Counted from the first letter of the stretch, positions 1 through 6,370 are shown. The stretch is DNA of 10,913 nt from an uncultured Methylococcaceae bacterium (GCA_903910005.1 CAIVXW010000038.1:1-10913), one strand, 5' to 3'. Notes: a model not told the origin generated them from the letters alone. Made by a program: numbers and translations.

Positions 1-354
1 ACGAATGATGCGTCCGTTCTGGACAACGCGGTCATCGCTGTCATCCAGGGATTGCAGGCTCCTGAAGGTGGCAACCTCAATGACATCCTCGCCGTAATGG
101 ACGTGGGCCAGGCGAAAACGCCGGCCTATCAACTGGCAGTTACGAAAAATACGCCGGACATCCTCGGGATGGGCGTCGGTAACCACGTCAAAATCCTTGG
201 GTTCGCGCCCCAGCAGCAGATCCCGCACGCATCCGCCCACCAGACAGGCCTGATAGCCTTCATCACGCAAACGATACAGCACTTTCAGTGCGCTGGGGTT
301 GATCATTTTGCGCGAGACATTGTGCTCGGCACGCGAATAAACCCGGTAGTTCAT
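1..354 (-). CDS. pcnB: Poly(A) polymerase I, N-terminal part (cut by window edge)
   Basis: PcnB adds poly(A) tails to RNA 3' ends in the cytoplasm, which promotes RNA decay. Only the first 118 codons are in the window. They carry the class II nucleotidyltransferase head: LVGG at residues 38-41, CVRDLLLG at 42-49, and the metal-binding DFD at 54-56 within KDFDVVTDA. The RRFRLAHV block at 78-85 and EVATFRS at 93-99 are typical of bacterial PcnB rather than of a plain CCA-adding enzyme. The start is the ATG at 354-352. It has no clear Shine-Dalgarno sequence, and the frame stays open upstream to the end of mltD without any ATG, GTG or TTG. The gene lies 125 bp downstream of mltD on the same strand, so co-transcription is possible. 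Identity is sure; the exact start is not. Confidence 0.93.
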   Translation of the reverse strand, partial: MNYRVYSRAEHNVSRKMINPSALKVLYRLRDEGYQACLVGGCVRDLLLGREPKDFDVVTDAHPEDVRRIFRNCQLIGRRFRLAHVHYGEDVIEVATFRSLQSLDDSDDRVVQNGRIIR

Positions 355-479
355 GGCTGTCGCCGGGGCTGGCGGCAGGTCGTCGGGGTGTCGGCTGGCG
401 ACATCCTGACGTTTCCCGCAAGTTTCTGTGGTGGGGTCGAAGGGTAACAGAGGTGTAATTCTTGTAGTCGAAGTTTTGA

Positions 480-2162
480 TTAGTTCCTGGCGCGGGGAAC
501 CGTGATGCTTTTGCCAGGCTGCATGTTTTTGTTGAGTTCGGAGCCGTTGATCTTGCGCAACTCTGCCACGCTGACGCCGAATTTTCTGGAAATGGAGAAC
601 AGGCTGTCGCCTTCCCTGACTTTATAACTGATCGACTGTGACGCCCGGATGCCGGATGCCGTCAGCGTCAGTTTTTTGCCGGCGTCCTTGCTCCAGAGTA
701 CCAGGCTCTGCCCGTCCCTGATTCCCTTGCGGGCTGACAGGTCATTCCATTTGCTGATCTGCTCTACTTCCAGTGAATGCTTTTTGGCAATCGACCAGAG
801 TGTGTCACCGGACTGGACGACGTACGTCATGCGTTTGCCCGAGTTGTCATCCTGGCGGTCGTCATGCGAATTGCCGCCCGGGCGGTCAGAACCGGCCTTG
901 GCCAGCAGACGGGAATCCTTGCCGGATCGAGGTTTGTCCGCTTTGGCGTCGGTTGCGGGCCGCGTCGTGGCAGGCGGGGTATTATTTTCGCTTCGGCGTG
1001 TGTCGATCTTGCGAGCCTCATCCGGCTCCGACCTGACTGCGGCAAGATGACCGACATCCGGCTTTGTGTCGTCCGGCGGCGGTTCGTCGATGCTGCGCGA
1101 CTGGCTTTCCTGGGCCAGACGGTAAAGGGCCTGCTTGAATTCGCCGGTTTTTTCCGCCGGGACGAACAGCCGATAACTGCCGTTGGCATCTGCAACCTTG
1201 TCCTTGAAACCGGGATTGAGTTCCTGTAGCCGGTTCAGGGAAATATCGGCTGCATCGGCTGCCAGAGCCAGATTGATCCGGGCACTGACCTTGACCGGCT
1301 TGAACAGGGCCGTGTTGGGAATGTAATGCAGGTCAATGCCATACTGGTCGGCACCCTCGAACAGCTTGGCTACGGCCAGAAGGCGGGGAACGTAGGAGCG
1401 GGTTTCGCCGGGCAGATCCAGTGACCAGAAGTCAGTCGGCTTGTTATGCGCCAGATTGCGCTGTATTGCCCGCTCGACCGCACCCTCGCCACAGTTGTAG
1501 GCGGCGAGGGCCAGCAGCCAGTCGCCGTTGAATTCGTCGTGCAGTTTCTTCAGGTATTTGATGGCAGCACGGGTCGAGGCATAGATGTCGCGACGCCCGT
1601 CGTAGGAGCGGTGTTGCTTCAAGCCGTAACGCCGCCCGGTCTCCGGAATGAACTGCCAGATGCCGGCCGCATGGGCTGGTGACACGGCATGGGGCTGAAA
1701 GGCACTCTCAATGATGGGTAACAGGGCGATTTCGCCGGGAACCTCATGTTTTTCGAGTTGGCGAACAATGGAGTACAGAAAAGGCTCGGCCCGGGTCTGC
1801 ACCCGGTCAATATAGGTTGGGTGGTTCACGAACCATTCCAGCTCCCGATCAATGTCCTCATGCTCAATCGGCGGTAAATCATAGAGATCGAACAAACGTT
1901 CCCACAGGTTGTCATGTCGGGTCAGGTTTTCGGTTGCCGTGCGATCACGAGGCGCGTCACCCTTGCCCAGCCAGTCGCCGTGCAGCGACTCGCCCGGACG
2001 GGGCTCCTCATTTTTGTCGCCTGCCGGTAACCCCGACTCACCGGAATCGGTTAAACTGACACCGTTGCCAAGTCTGGCACCCTGCTGTGTACAGGCTCCC
2101 AAAGACAGGGCGACGACAGGGATGAGGCAAAGTAATCGGGTATCCGGTTTATGCCATTTCAT
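480..2162 (-). CDS. mltD: Membrane-bound lytic murein transglycosylase D
   Basis: This lipoprotein cleaves peptidoglycan glycan strands, forming 1,6-anhydromuramic ends. The 560-aa product starts with a lipoprotein signal ending in the lipobox LGAC, with Cys24 as the lipidated residue. Residues about 122-240 are the SLT domain, with likely catalytic Glu152 in IESAF, then AGIWQFIP at 166-173 and ALAAYNCGEGAV at 218-229. Two LysM peptidoglycan-binding repeats follow at about 446-489 (VVQSGDTLWSIA) and 512-556 (KVREGDSLFSIS). Between the SLT part and the first LysM lies a hydrophilic linker of about 90 residues (352-442), rich in Asp, Arg, Pro and Ser, which makes the protein longer than E. coli MltD. 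The start is backed by a GGAG at 2174-2171, 8 nt upstream. The gene is divergent from the yafS-like gene. Confidence 0.96.
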   Translation of the reverse strand: MKWHKPDTRLLCLIPVVALSLGACTQQGARLGNGVSLTDSGESGLPAGDKNEEPRPGESLHGDWLGKGDAPRDRTATENLTRHDNLWERLFDLYDLPPIEHEDIDRELEWFVNHPTYIDRVQTRAEPFLYSIVRQLEKHEVPGEIALLPIIESAFQPHAVSPAHAAGIWQFIPETGRRYGLKQHRSYDGRRDIYASTRAAIKYLKKLHDEFNGDWLLALAAYNCGEGAVERAIQRNLAHNKPTDFWSLDLPGETRSYVPRLLAVAKLFEGADQYGIDLHYIPNTALFKPVKVSARINLALAADAADISLNRLQELNPGFKDKVADANGSYRLFVPAEKTGEFKQALYRLAQESQSRSIDEPPPDDTKPDVGHLAAVRSEPDEARKIDTRRSENNTPPATTRPATDAKADKPRSGKDSRLLAKAGSDRPGGNSHDDRQDDNSGKRMTYVVQSGDTLWSIAKKHSLEVEQISKWNDLSARKGIRDGQSLVLWSKDAGKKLTLTASGIRASQSISYKVREGDSLFSISRKFGVSVAELRKINGSELNKNMQPGKSITVPRARN

Positions 2163-2226
2163 TCGTTTTTCTCCGCTTATCAGTCGGGTAAGTCACCGTG
2201 AGACCAGCAACGCCACAATCATAACA
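2163..2226. promoter_or_regulatory. Divergent mltD / yafS intergenic region
   Basis: These 64 bp separate the divergent starts of mltD and the methyltransferase. On the minus strand a good Shine-Dalgarno GGAG lies at 2174-2171 for mltD. A TATGAT at 2223-2218 could be its -10 box, with a TTGCGG about 15 bp upstream as a poor -35. On the plus strand no convincing promoter or Shine-Dalgarno sequence was found before the yafS ATG, so that start rests on homology. The promoter call is weak. Confidence 0.3.
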
Positions 2227-2970
2227 ATGAACAGGACGCCGCAACATTCCCACCCTCGTCAATCGTTTCTGGAGTGGTACAACCTCTCGACCCTCGGGCA
2301 AATTTTGCAAACCGTTGAAGCCTCCTATCTTCAGACGGCCCTAAAGCTTACTTACAAACAAAAAACATTACAAGTTGGCCCCCTGGGGTCTGAATCAATC
2401 TACATAGGGCAGGCTTTTGCCGGAAATCTGATACTGGTGGATACCGTCGCCGAAAGCACCGTGTGGCGAAATCGCTGGATCAGGGCCTTGCCGACGGCCT
2501 TGCCGCTGCCCTGTGCCTGCGTGGAAACGGTCATTTTGCCCCACCTGCTTGAATTTGAAGACGATCGTCAGGCCATTCTGGCAGAAGTGTGTCGGGTGAT
2601 GAAACCTGAAGGCAGCCTGTTTGTACTGGGCCTGAATCCCTGGAGCCTGCAGGGAGCCTTTCAATACCTGCCCAAATATGCGTCGTTCTGGCGTGGCCAT
2701 TTCCTGAGTTACGGCAAACTCCTGGAGTGGCTGACGCCACTGCGGTTCGAGGCCGAATTTCACGCCGGATTCAACCTGACTACCTCGCGCTACATCATGC
2801 AGCCCCGCACCTGGCTGGGGCATTCCCAGGCGCGTCTGTCCTTTGCCTACGCCATCCGGGCCATCAAGCGCGAATACACCCTGATTCCACTGGAGCCGGA
2901 CTGGCTGGGGGCGGCCAGCATGACGCCCGGTCACGTGCTGGGTACTACCCAGCGGGTATCCAGACCGTGA
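2227..2970 (+). CDS. yafS: YafS-like SAM-dependent methyltransferase family protein
   Basis: The 247-aa product resembles E. coli YafS, a class I methyltransferase-fold protein of unknown substrate. Shared blocks include the strand LQVGPLGSES, which replaces the usual glycine-rich SAM motif (YafS has LKIGNLSAE there). ILPHLLEFEDD, then CRVMKPEGSLFVLGLNPWS, correspond to motif IV and post-motif segments. The frame is open upstream into the mltD antisense, but ATG 2227 is the first start outside mltD and fits the family. It has no strong Shine-Dalgarno sequence. The stop codon overlaps the proposed GTG start of rnfD (GTGA), implying translational coupling. In E. coli yafS also lies close to mltD, with gloB between; here gloB is absent. 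The weak SAM motif leaves catalytic activity uncertain. Confidence 0.85.
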   Translation: MNRTPQHSHPRQSFLEWYNLSTLGQILQTVEASYLQTALKLTYKQKTLQVGPLGSESIYIGQAFAGNLILVDTVAESTVWRNRWIRALPTALPLPCACVETVILPHLLEFEDDRQAILAEVCRVMKPEGSLFVLGLNPWSLQGAFQYLPKYASFWRGHFLSYGKLLEWLTPLRFEAEFHAGFNLTTSRYIMQPRTWLGHSQARLSFAYAIRAIKREYTLIPLEPDWLGAASMTPGHVLGTTQRVSRP

Positions 2971-3959
2971 GTCACCCCTTATCCATGTCACCGGGGCCGT
3001 ACCCCCGGCTCCGTCCCCGCCTTGATGACCTGATGGGCGGCGTCATGCTGGCCCTGCTGCCGGGAGGACTGGTGCAAGGCTGGCTACTGGGCTGGGGATT
3101 GCTGCTGCATTGCCTGATCGCCGTGCTGACGGCACTGGTCTGCGAGGCTCTGGTGCTGGTGATCCGGCGGCGTCCGGTGATGGCCACCCTGCGGGATGGC
3201 AGCGCGATGGTGACGGCCCTGTTGCTGGCACTGTGCCTGCCTCCGTTGACGCCCTGGTGGGTAACGGTTACCGGCACGGGGCTGGCCATCATTCTGGCCA
3301 AACACCTGTACGGCGGTCTGGGCTACAACATTTTCAATCCGGCCATGGTGGCCTACGCCATGTTGCTGGTGTCTTTTCCTGGTGTCATGACGGTCTGGCC
3401 GGAGACCCCGGCGAGCCTGGTCGAAACCGGCAACTGCATCCTGGGCCTGTCATCCTTCGACGGGACAACGGGTGCCACCCCCCTGGATGCGGTCAAGACG
3501 CAATGGATACAGGTGAGCGAATCCGGTGAAACACCCCGGCATCCCCCACTGGCACCGGTCTGGGCCTGGATCAATCTGGCCTACGGCGTCGGCGGTCTCT
3601 GGCTGCTTGCACGGCGGCTCATCGACTGGCGCATCCCGGCCGGTTTTTTGGGTGGATTATTCCTGACCAGCCTGGTGGCCTACCTGATGGATCCGCTGCA
3701 CTATCCAACCCCCTTGTTTCAGTTGTCGGCCGGGGCCAGCCTGTCGGGGGCCTTTTTCATTGCCACCGATCCGGTGACGGCGGCCAGTACGCCGCGTGGA
3801 CGCTGGATTTACGCCGCCGGGGCCGGTCTGCTGACCGCCCTGATACGGCTGAATGGCTCCTGGCCCGATGGGGTGGCGTTTGCCATCCTGCTGATGAATT
3901 TCGCCGTCCCGACCCTGGATCATTACACCCGGCCCCGGGTTTATGGAACCTCCGCATGA
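2967..3959 (+). CDS. rnfD: Rnf/Rsx electron transport complex subunit D
   Basis: RnfD is an integral membrane, covalent-FMN subunit of the Rnf (Rsx) complex, which couples ferredoxin/NADH electron transfer to ion movement or reduces SoxR. The 330-aa product has many hydrophobic segments. Family blocks include KHLYGGLGYNIFNPAM at 112-127, a flavinylation motif DGTTGAT at 165-171 with Thr171 as likely FMN acceptor, ATDPVTAAST, and a C-terminal YTRPRVYG. Its length is close to the usual RnfD. Start choice: GTG 2967 overlaps the preceding stop and gives a short leader; ATG 2985 is the alternative, 6 codons later. Neither has a good Shine-Dalgarno sequence. It overlaps rnfG by ATGA. No rnfA, rnfB or rnfC lies upstream, which is unusual for this operon. 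Confidence 0.93.
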   Translation: MSHPLSMSPGPYPRLRPRLDDLMGGVMLALLPGGLVQGWLLGWGLLLHCLIAVLTALVCEALVLVIRRRPVMATLRDGSAMVTALLLALCLPPLTPWWVTVTGTGLAIILAKHLYGGLGYNIFNPAMVAYAMLLVSFPGVMTVWPETPASLVETGNCILGLSSFDGTTGATPLDAVKTQWIQVSESGETPRHPPLAPVWAWINLAYGVGGLWLLARRLIDWRIPAGFLGGLFLTSLVAYLMDPLHYPTPLFQLSAGASLSGAFFIATDPVTAASTPRGRWIYAAGAGLLTALIRLNGSWPDGVAFAILLMNFAVPTLDHYTRPRVYGTSA

Positions 3960-4582
3960 CGCAGGCCCGGGCCAGTCTGCGGGTGGGTCTCCATCTGGGA
4001 GCAGCAGTTCTGCTGGGATTGAGCCTGCTCAGTCTGATTCATGCCGGGGTCGCCTCGCGCATTTCAGAGCGCGAGGCCCGCGCCCTCAAACAGCACATTG
4101 ATGCCCTGTTACCCCCGACAAGCCATGACAACGACCCACTGGCCGAGGTCACGGTGCCAGCCGCCGGGCCGAAGACAGCCCTGTCGCCGGTTCGGGTTTA
4201 TCCGGCTCGCCAGGGCAACCGGCCGGTTGCCCTGGTGGCGGAGGTCATGGCACCTGGCGGATACAACGGCACGATCCACCTTTTGGTGGTCATTCAGGCC
4301 GATGGCTCGCTGCTGGGTGTCAGGGTGCTGTCACACCGGGAGACACCCGGTCTGGGAGACGCAATAGAAGCCGGAAAATCCGGCTGGATTGACCGGTTTG
4401 CCGGTCTGTCACTTGCCAATCCGCCGCCATCACGCTGGGCCGTCCGCCGCGACGGCGGGGATTTCGATCAGTTTGCCGGTGCCACGATCACACCCCGGGC
4501 GGTAGTCAGGGCCGTCAAAAAAACCCTGGTCTGGTTTGCCGCGAATCGGGACAATTTTATCGCTCCAGCAGACGGGGCATGA
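3956..4582 (+). CDS. rnfG: Rnf/Rsx electron transport complex subunit G
   Basis: RnfG is the periplasmic flavoprotein subunit of Rnf, held by one N-terminal membrane helix (about residues 10-31). The 208-aa product has an FMN-binding domain ending in DQFAGATITPRAVVRAVKKT (171-190). DxxAGAT is the ApbE flavinylation motif, with Thr177 as probable covalent FMN site. The upstream block GVRVLSHRETPGLGDAIE (121-138) is also characteristic. The ATG overlaps the rnfD stop (ATGA). The 3' end overlaps moaB by 26 bp in the convergent direction. rnfE does not follow, so only the two FMN subunits are clustered. The coding sequence is rich in inverted repeats, including a perfect 26-bp palindrome at 4210-4235. 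Confidence 0.93.
   Translation: MTQARASLRVGLHLGAAVLLGLSLLSLIHAGVASRISEREARALKQHIDALLPPTSHDNDPLAEVTVPAAGPKTALSPVRVYPARQGNRPVALVAEVMAPGGYNGTIHLLVVIQADGSLLGVRVLSHRETPGLGDAIEAGKSGWIDRFAGLSLANPPPSRWAVRRDGGDFDQFAGATITPRAVVRAVKKTLVWFAANRDNFIAPADGA
4210..4235. repeat. Perfect 26-bp palindrome inside rnfG
   Basis: The half-site CCAGGGCAACCGG (4210-4222) is followed directly by its exact reverse complement CCGGTTGCCCTGG (4223-4235), with no loop. In RNA the stem can gain two more pairs (4209 G-U 4236 and 4208 C-G 4237). It encodes part of RQGNRPVALVA in rnfG. No function is known to me for such a site here. Confidence 0.95.
4335..4406. repeat. Three consecutive CCGG-centred inverted repeats inside rnfG
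   Basis: Three perfect stems follow each other in the rnfG coding sequence. ACCGGG (4335-4340) pairs with CCCGGT (4346-4351) over a 5-nt loop. AGCCGGA (4369-4375) pairs with TCCGGCT (4379-4385) over AAA. GACCGG (4391-4396) pairs with CCGGTC (4401-4406) over TTTG. The stems are seen directly; any role is unknown, and high GC content makes short CCGG stems easier to form by chance. Confidence 0.7.
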
Positions 4583-5078
4583 GCTCCGCCAGATTGCAGG
4601 GACGGGTGCGGTAATCAAGCTGGGCCGCGATCAAACCGTCCCAGGCAGTGCGACAGGCACCCGATGAGCCGGGCAGGCAGAACAGGTAGGTTCCATTGGC
4701 AACCCCGGCCACGGCCCGCGATTGCAGGGTGGAGGTTCCGATCTCCTGAAAGGACACTGCACGAAACACCTCGCCAAAACCATCCAGGGTTTTGTCGAAC
4801 AATACGGATACGGCTTCCGGCGTGCCGTCACGCCCCGTCACCCCGGTTCCACCGGTTGTAAGGATGACCTGCACCTCCGGGGCAACGATCCAGGCCGATA
4901 CTACGGCCCGGATCTGGTAAATATCATCCGGCACGATACAGCGATCAGCCAGACGGTGCCCTGCTGCAAGCAGGCGGTCTGCCAGGGTTTGACCGGAAAC
5001 GTCATGGGCCAGGCTGCGGGTGTCGGATACCGTCAGTACGGCGATACCGAGCGGAAGGAAAGCGCGATCAGTGTTCAT
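4557..5078 (-). CDS. moaB: MoaB-type molybdenum cofactor biosynthesis protein
   Basis: MoaB belongs to the MogA/MoaB fold that adenylylates molybdopterin in molybdenum/tungsten cofactor synthesis in many organisms; E. coli MoaB itself has no proven essential role. The 173-aa product matches MoaB over its full length. It has IAVLTVSDTRS at 12-22, the nucleotide-binding TTGGTGVTGRDGTPEA at 74-89, the hallmark GFGEVFRAVSFQEIGTSTLQS (100-120), LPGSSGACRTAW at 135-146, and DYRTRPCN near the end. ATG 5078 is chosen because it aligns with family N-termini; an in-frame ATG at 5186 would add 36 residues unlike MoaB. No Shine-Dalgarno sequence precedes it. The gene is convergent with and overlaps rnfG, and divergent from the glutaredoxin gene. 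Confidence 0.92.
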   Translation of the reverse strand: MNTDRAFLPLGIAVLTVSDTRSLAHDVSGQTLADRLLAAGHRLADRCIVPDDIYQIRAVVSAWIVAPEVQVILTTGGTGVTGRDGTPEAVSVLFDKTLDGFGEVFRAVSFQEIGTSTLQSRAVAGVANGTYLFCLPGSSGACRTAWDGLIAAQLDYRTRPCNLAELMPRLLER

Positions 5079-5158
5079 GGGAGGAGTGTTGCTGTAGATA
5101 AAGGAAAGGGATGGCGGCCCGGACACGGCCGACTGGCCGGATTCATGCCGGGGTGGGC

Positions 5159-5167
5159 TGGTACAAT
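5159..5167 (+). promoter_or_regulatory. Possible extended -10 promoter for the glutaredoxin gene
   Basis: TGG followed by TACAAT (5162-5167) forms an extended -10 element (TGN plus five of six consensus bases). No good -35 is seen at 16-18 bp upstream, which an extended -10 can tolerate. Transcription would begin near 5174, about 33 nt before the ATG at 5207. This is inference from motif match only. Confidence 0.4.
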
Positions 5168-5206
5168 GACGTACCCGATATTTCAACTCAACCAGTGATT
5201 CATTTC

Positions 5207-5464
5207 ATGCCTAAAGTCATCATGTATTGTACGGAACAGTGCCCGTTTTGTGTCATGGCAGAACGCCTGTTACTCCGCAAGGGAGTCAACCCCCTCGAAA
5301 AAATCAGGGTAGACAGGGACAGCAGCCTGCGCGAACAGATGGTACGGATTACCGGGCGTCGTACCGTGCCACAGATTTTCATCGGCGACGTGCATGTAGG
5401 GGGTTACGACGATTTGTCCGCACTTGAGCGGCGCGGCCAACTGGATGAACTGCTCAAGGCCTGA
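5207..5464 (+). CDS. grxC: Dithiol glutaredoxin (GrxC/Grx3 type)
   Basis: The enzyme uses glutathione to reduce protein disulfides and protein-glutathione mixed disulfides in the cytoplasm. The 85-aa product has the full length of the small Grx3 class. It carries the redox motif CPFC at residues 12-15 (usual form CPYC), the cis-proline TVPQIFIG, and the glutathione-binding GGYDDLSALERRG near the C-terminus. The start MPKVIMY matches the family. The upstream in-frame extension from 5111 runs through the proposed promoter and looks non-coding. The gene is followed after 201 bp by the copper cluster. Adjacency to copper genes may be chance, though glutaredoxins can act in thiol and copper homeostasis. 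Confidence 0.93.
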   Translation: MPKVIMYCTEQCPFCVMAERLLLRKGVNPLEKIRVDRDSSLREQMVRITGRRTVPQIFIGDVHVGGYDDLSALERRGQLDELLKA

Positions 5465-5506
5465 CCGCTACCGGCATCCGTTGCAGCCACCATGAAACTC
5501 AAACCA

Positions 5507-5535
5507 TTGTGCAAGGTCTACCCGTTCTGTATATT
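5507..5535 (+). promoter_or_regulatory. Candidate sigma-70 promoter for the copper gene cluster
   Basis: TTGTGC at 5507-5512 and TATATT at 5530-5535 are spaced by 17 bp. The -10 box matches five of six consensus bases and the -35 three of six, including TTG. It would give a leader of roughly 125 nt before the ATG at 5666. Confidence 0.45.
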
Positions 5536-5598
5536 CGCCGCGTTCTGCCCCATTGCCGTCACCAACCCACTCGGTTCAGACCGGCCCATGAATATACA
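5528..5598. repeat. 9-bp inverted repeat around the candidate promoter
   Basis: TGTATATTC at 5528-5536 and its exact reverse complement GAATATACA at 5590-5598 are 53 bp apart in the non-coding region before the copper cluster. The first arm contains the proposed -10 box. It could be a pair of operator half-sites, or two opposed -10-like boxes. No known regulator motif was recognised. Confidence 0.4.
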
Positions 5599-5665
5599 CA
5601 GGGCCAGCATCGGCACGACACAACAATTACCACAACTCCAAAAAACTCCAAGAGAGGGAAGCGAT

Positions 5666-6253
5666 ATGCACACCCAAAAATTCGTTCAACGCTGGTTGAT
5701 CGCGTTCAGTCTTTTTCTTTCATTCCTGATCCCGGCGTCGGTCTGGGCCCACGGCGGGGCCAGCGGTGTCGATGCGGATTCCTGCCGTATACCGGTAGGT
5801 TCCTACTGGGTACACTTTACCGCCTATCAACCCCAGTTGACCGGCACCACCGAGTACTGTAACTCCATACCTGAAACCGGCTCCACCACCATCGTATTCG
5901 ACTACGAAGGCAAAGCCCTCCGCAACATGACGGTCGAATTTGAAATCACCCGCGAACCGGAAGGCAGCCGTGTTTTCTACAAGGAGCCGCTCGCCTATCC
6001 CACCGGTTCCGCCAATACCACCATCAACTTCACCGAACCCGGTTCTTACCTGGCTCACGTGACCCTGGTGAATGAAGGCCAGAAAATCGACGCGCACATT
6101 CCCTTCAAGGTCGGTGCGTCACAAACCGGCATTTCAGGCAGCACCTGGTTTGTCATTGTGGTCGTACTGGGCGCAATCGGATACATCGGTTATCTGTCAA
6201 ATGCAGGGTTCAAGGCGGCGGTAGACAAGGTTCTCAACAAAAAATCAGCCTGA
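5666..6253 (+). CDS. Membrane-anchored periplasmic protein with N-terminal His, probable copper protein
   Basis: Role not established. The 195-aa product has a signal peptide (residues 1-28) ending in SVWA, so the predicted mature protein begins with His29-Gly-Gly. It then has a beta-rich domain (about 35-150) with Cys40 and Cys65, likely a disulfide, and conserved-looking blocks VHFTAYQP (49-56) and CNSIPETG (65-72). His131 and His144 are further candidate metal ligands. One transmembrane helix lies at about 161-179, followed by a lysine-containing tail. An N-terminal His after signal cleavage is the copper(II) ligand in CopC, PmoB and LPMOs, so copper binding is inferred. ATG 5666 is chosen because GAGAGG lies 8 nt upstream and a clean signal peptide follows. 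It resembles conserved hypothetical proteins near copper or oxidase genes in gammaproteobacteria, from memory. It is first in the copper cluster. Confidence 0.85.
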   Translation: MHTQKFVQRWLIAFSLFLSFLIPASVWAHGGASGVDADSCRIPVGSYWVHFTAYQPQLTGTTEYCNSIPETGSTTIVFDYEGKALRNMTVEFEITREPEGSRVFYKEPLAYPTGSANTTINFTEPGSYLAHVTLVNEGQKIDAHIPFKVGASQTGISGSTWFVIVVVLGAIGYIGYLSNAGFKAAVDKVLNKKSA

Positions 6254-6338
6254 TGGCAGATTGATGACCCACCCGCTTGCTTTTGCCGGTATACGCCCCA
6301 GATAGTGGGCAGTACCTGAAAGCCGGATCTACCTGTCG

Positions 6339-6370
6339 AAACCCCGGCGAGTCATCACGAACCGGGGTTT
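6339..6370 (+). terminator. Probable intrinsic terminator between the 195-aa gene and the oxidase gene
   Basis: AAACCCCGG (6339-6347) and CCGGGGTTT (6362-6370) form a perfect 9-bp stem with a 14-nt loop, ending in TTTAT. The T run is short and A residues flank the left arm, so termination may be partial, letting some transcripts continue into the oxidase gene 93 bp downstream. Confidence 0.6.

Noticed and set aside
52..447. Plus-strand open frame of 131 codons
   Set aside because: It is antisense to pcnB, whose minus-strand translation shows clear PcnB motifs; the plus-strand product resembles nothing.
871..889. 12-bp palindrome CCGCCCGGGCGG at 874-885 in mltD
   Set aside because: Short and pure G/C; expected by chance in GC-rich coding sequence and far weaker than the 26-bp palindrome in rnfG.
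649..1229. Several plus-strand open frames opposite mltD
   Set aside because: They lie antisense to the low-complexity linker and C-terminal half of MltD, are Arg/Pro/Cys-rich, and have no recognisable motif or ribosome-binding site.
2727..2966. Upstream extension of rnfD overlapping the methyltransferase gene
   Set aside because: RnfD family proteins start close to GTG 2967 or ATG 2985, and the extension is a shadow of the methyltransferase in another frame.
5126..5139. Hairpin CGGCC-GACT-GGCCG between moaB and the glutaredoxin gene
   Set aside because: Only five pairs, no T run, and placed in a divergent promoter region where a terminator is not expected.
5492..5665. In-frame 58-codon extension of the 195-aa copper-cluster protein, with a Cys-rich start
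   Set aside because: ATG 5666 has a Shine-Dalgarno-like GAGAGG and begins a clean signal peptide; the extension would bury that signal and covers the promoter candidate.
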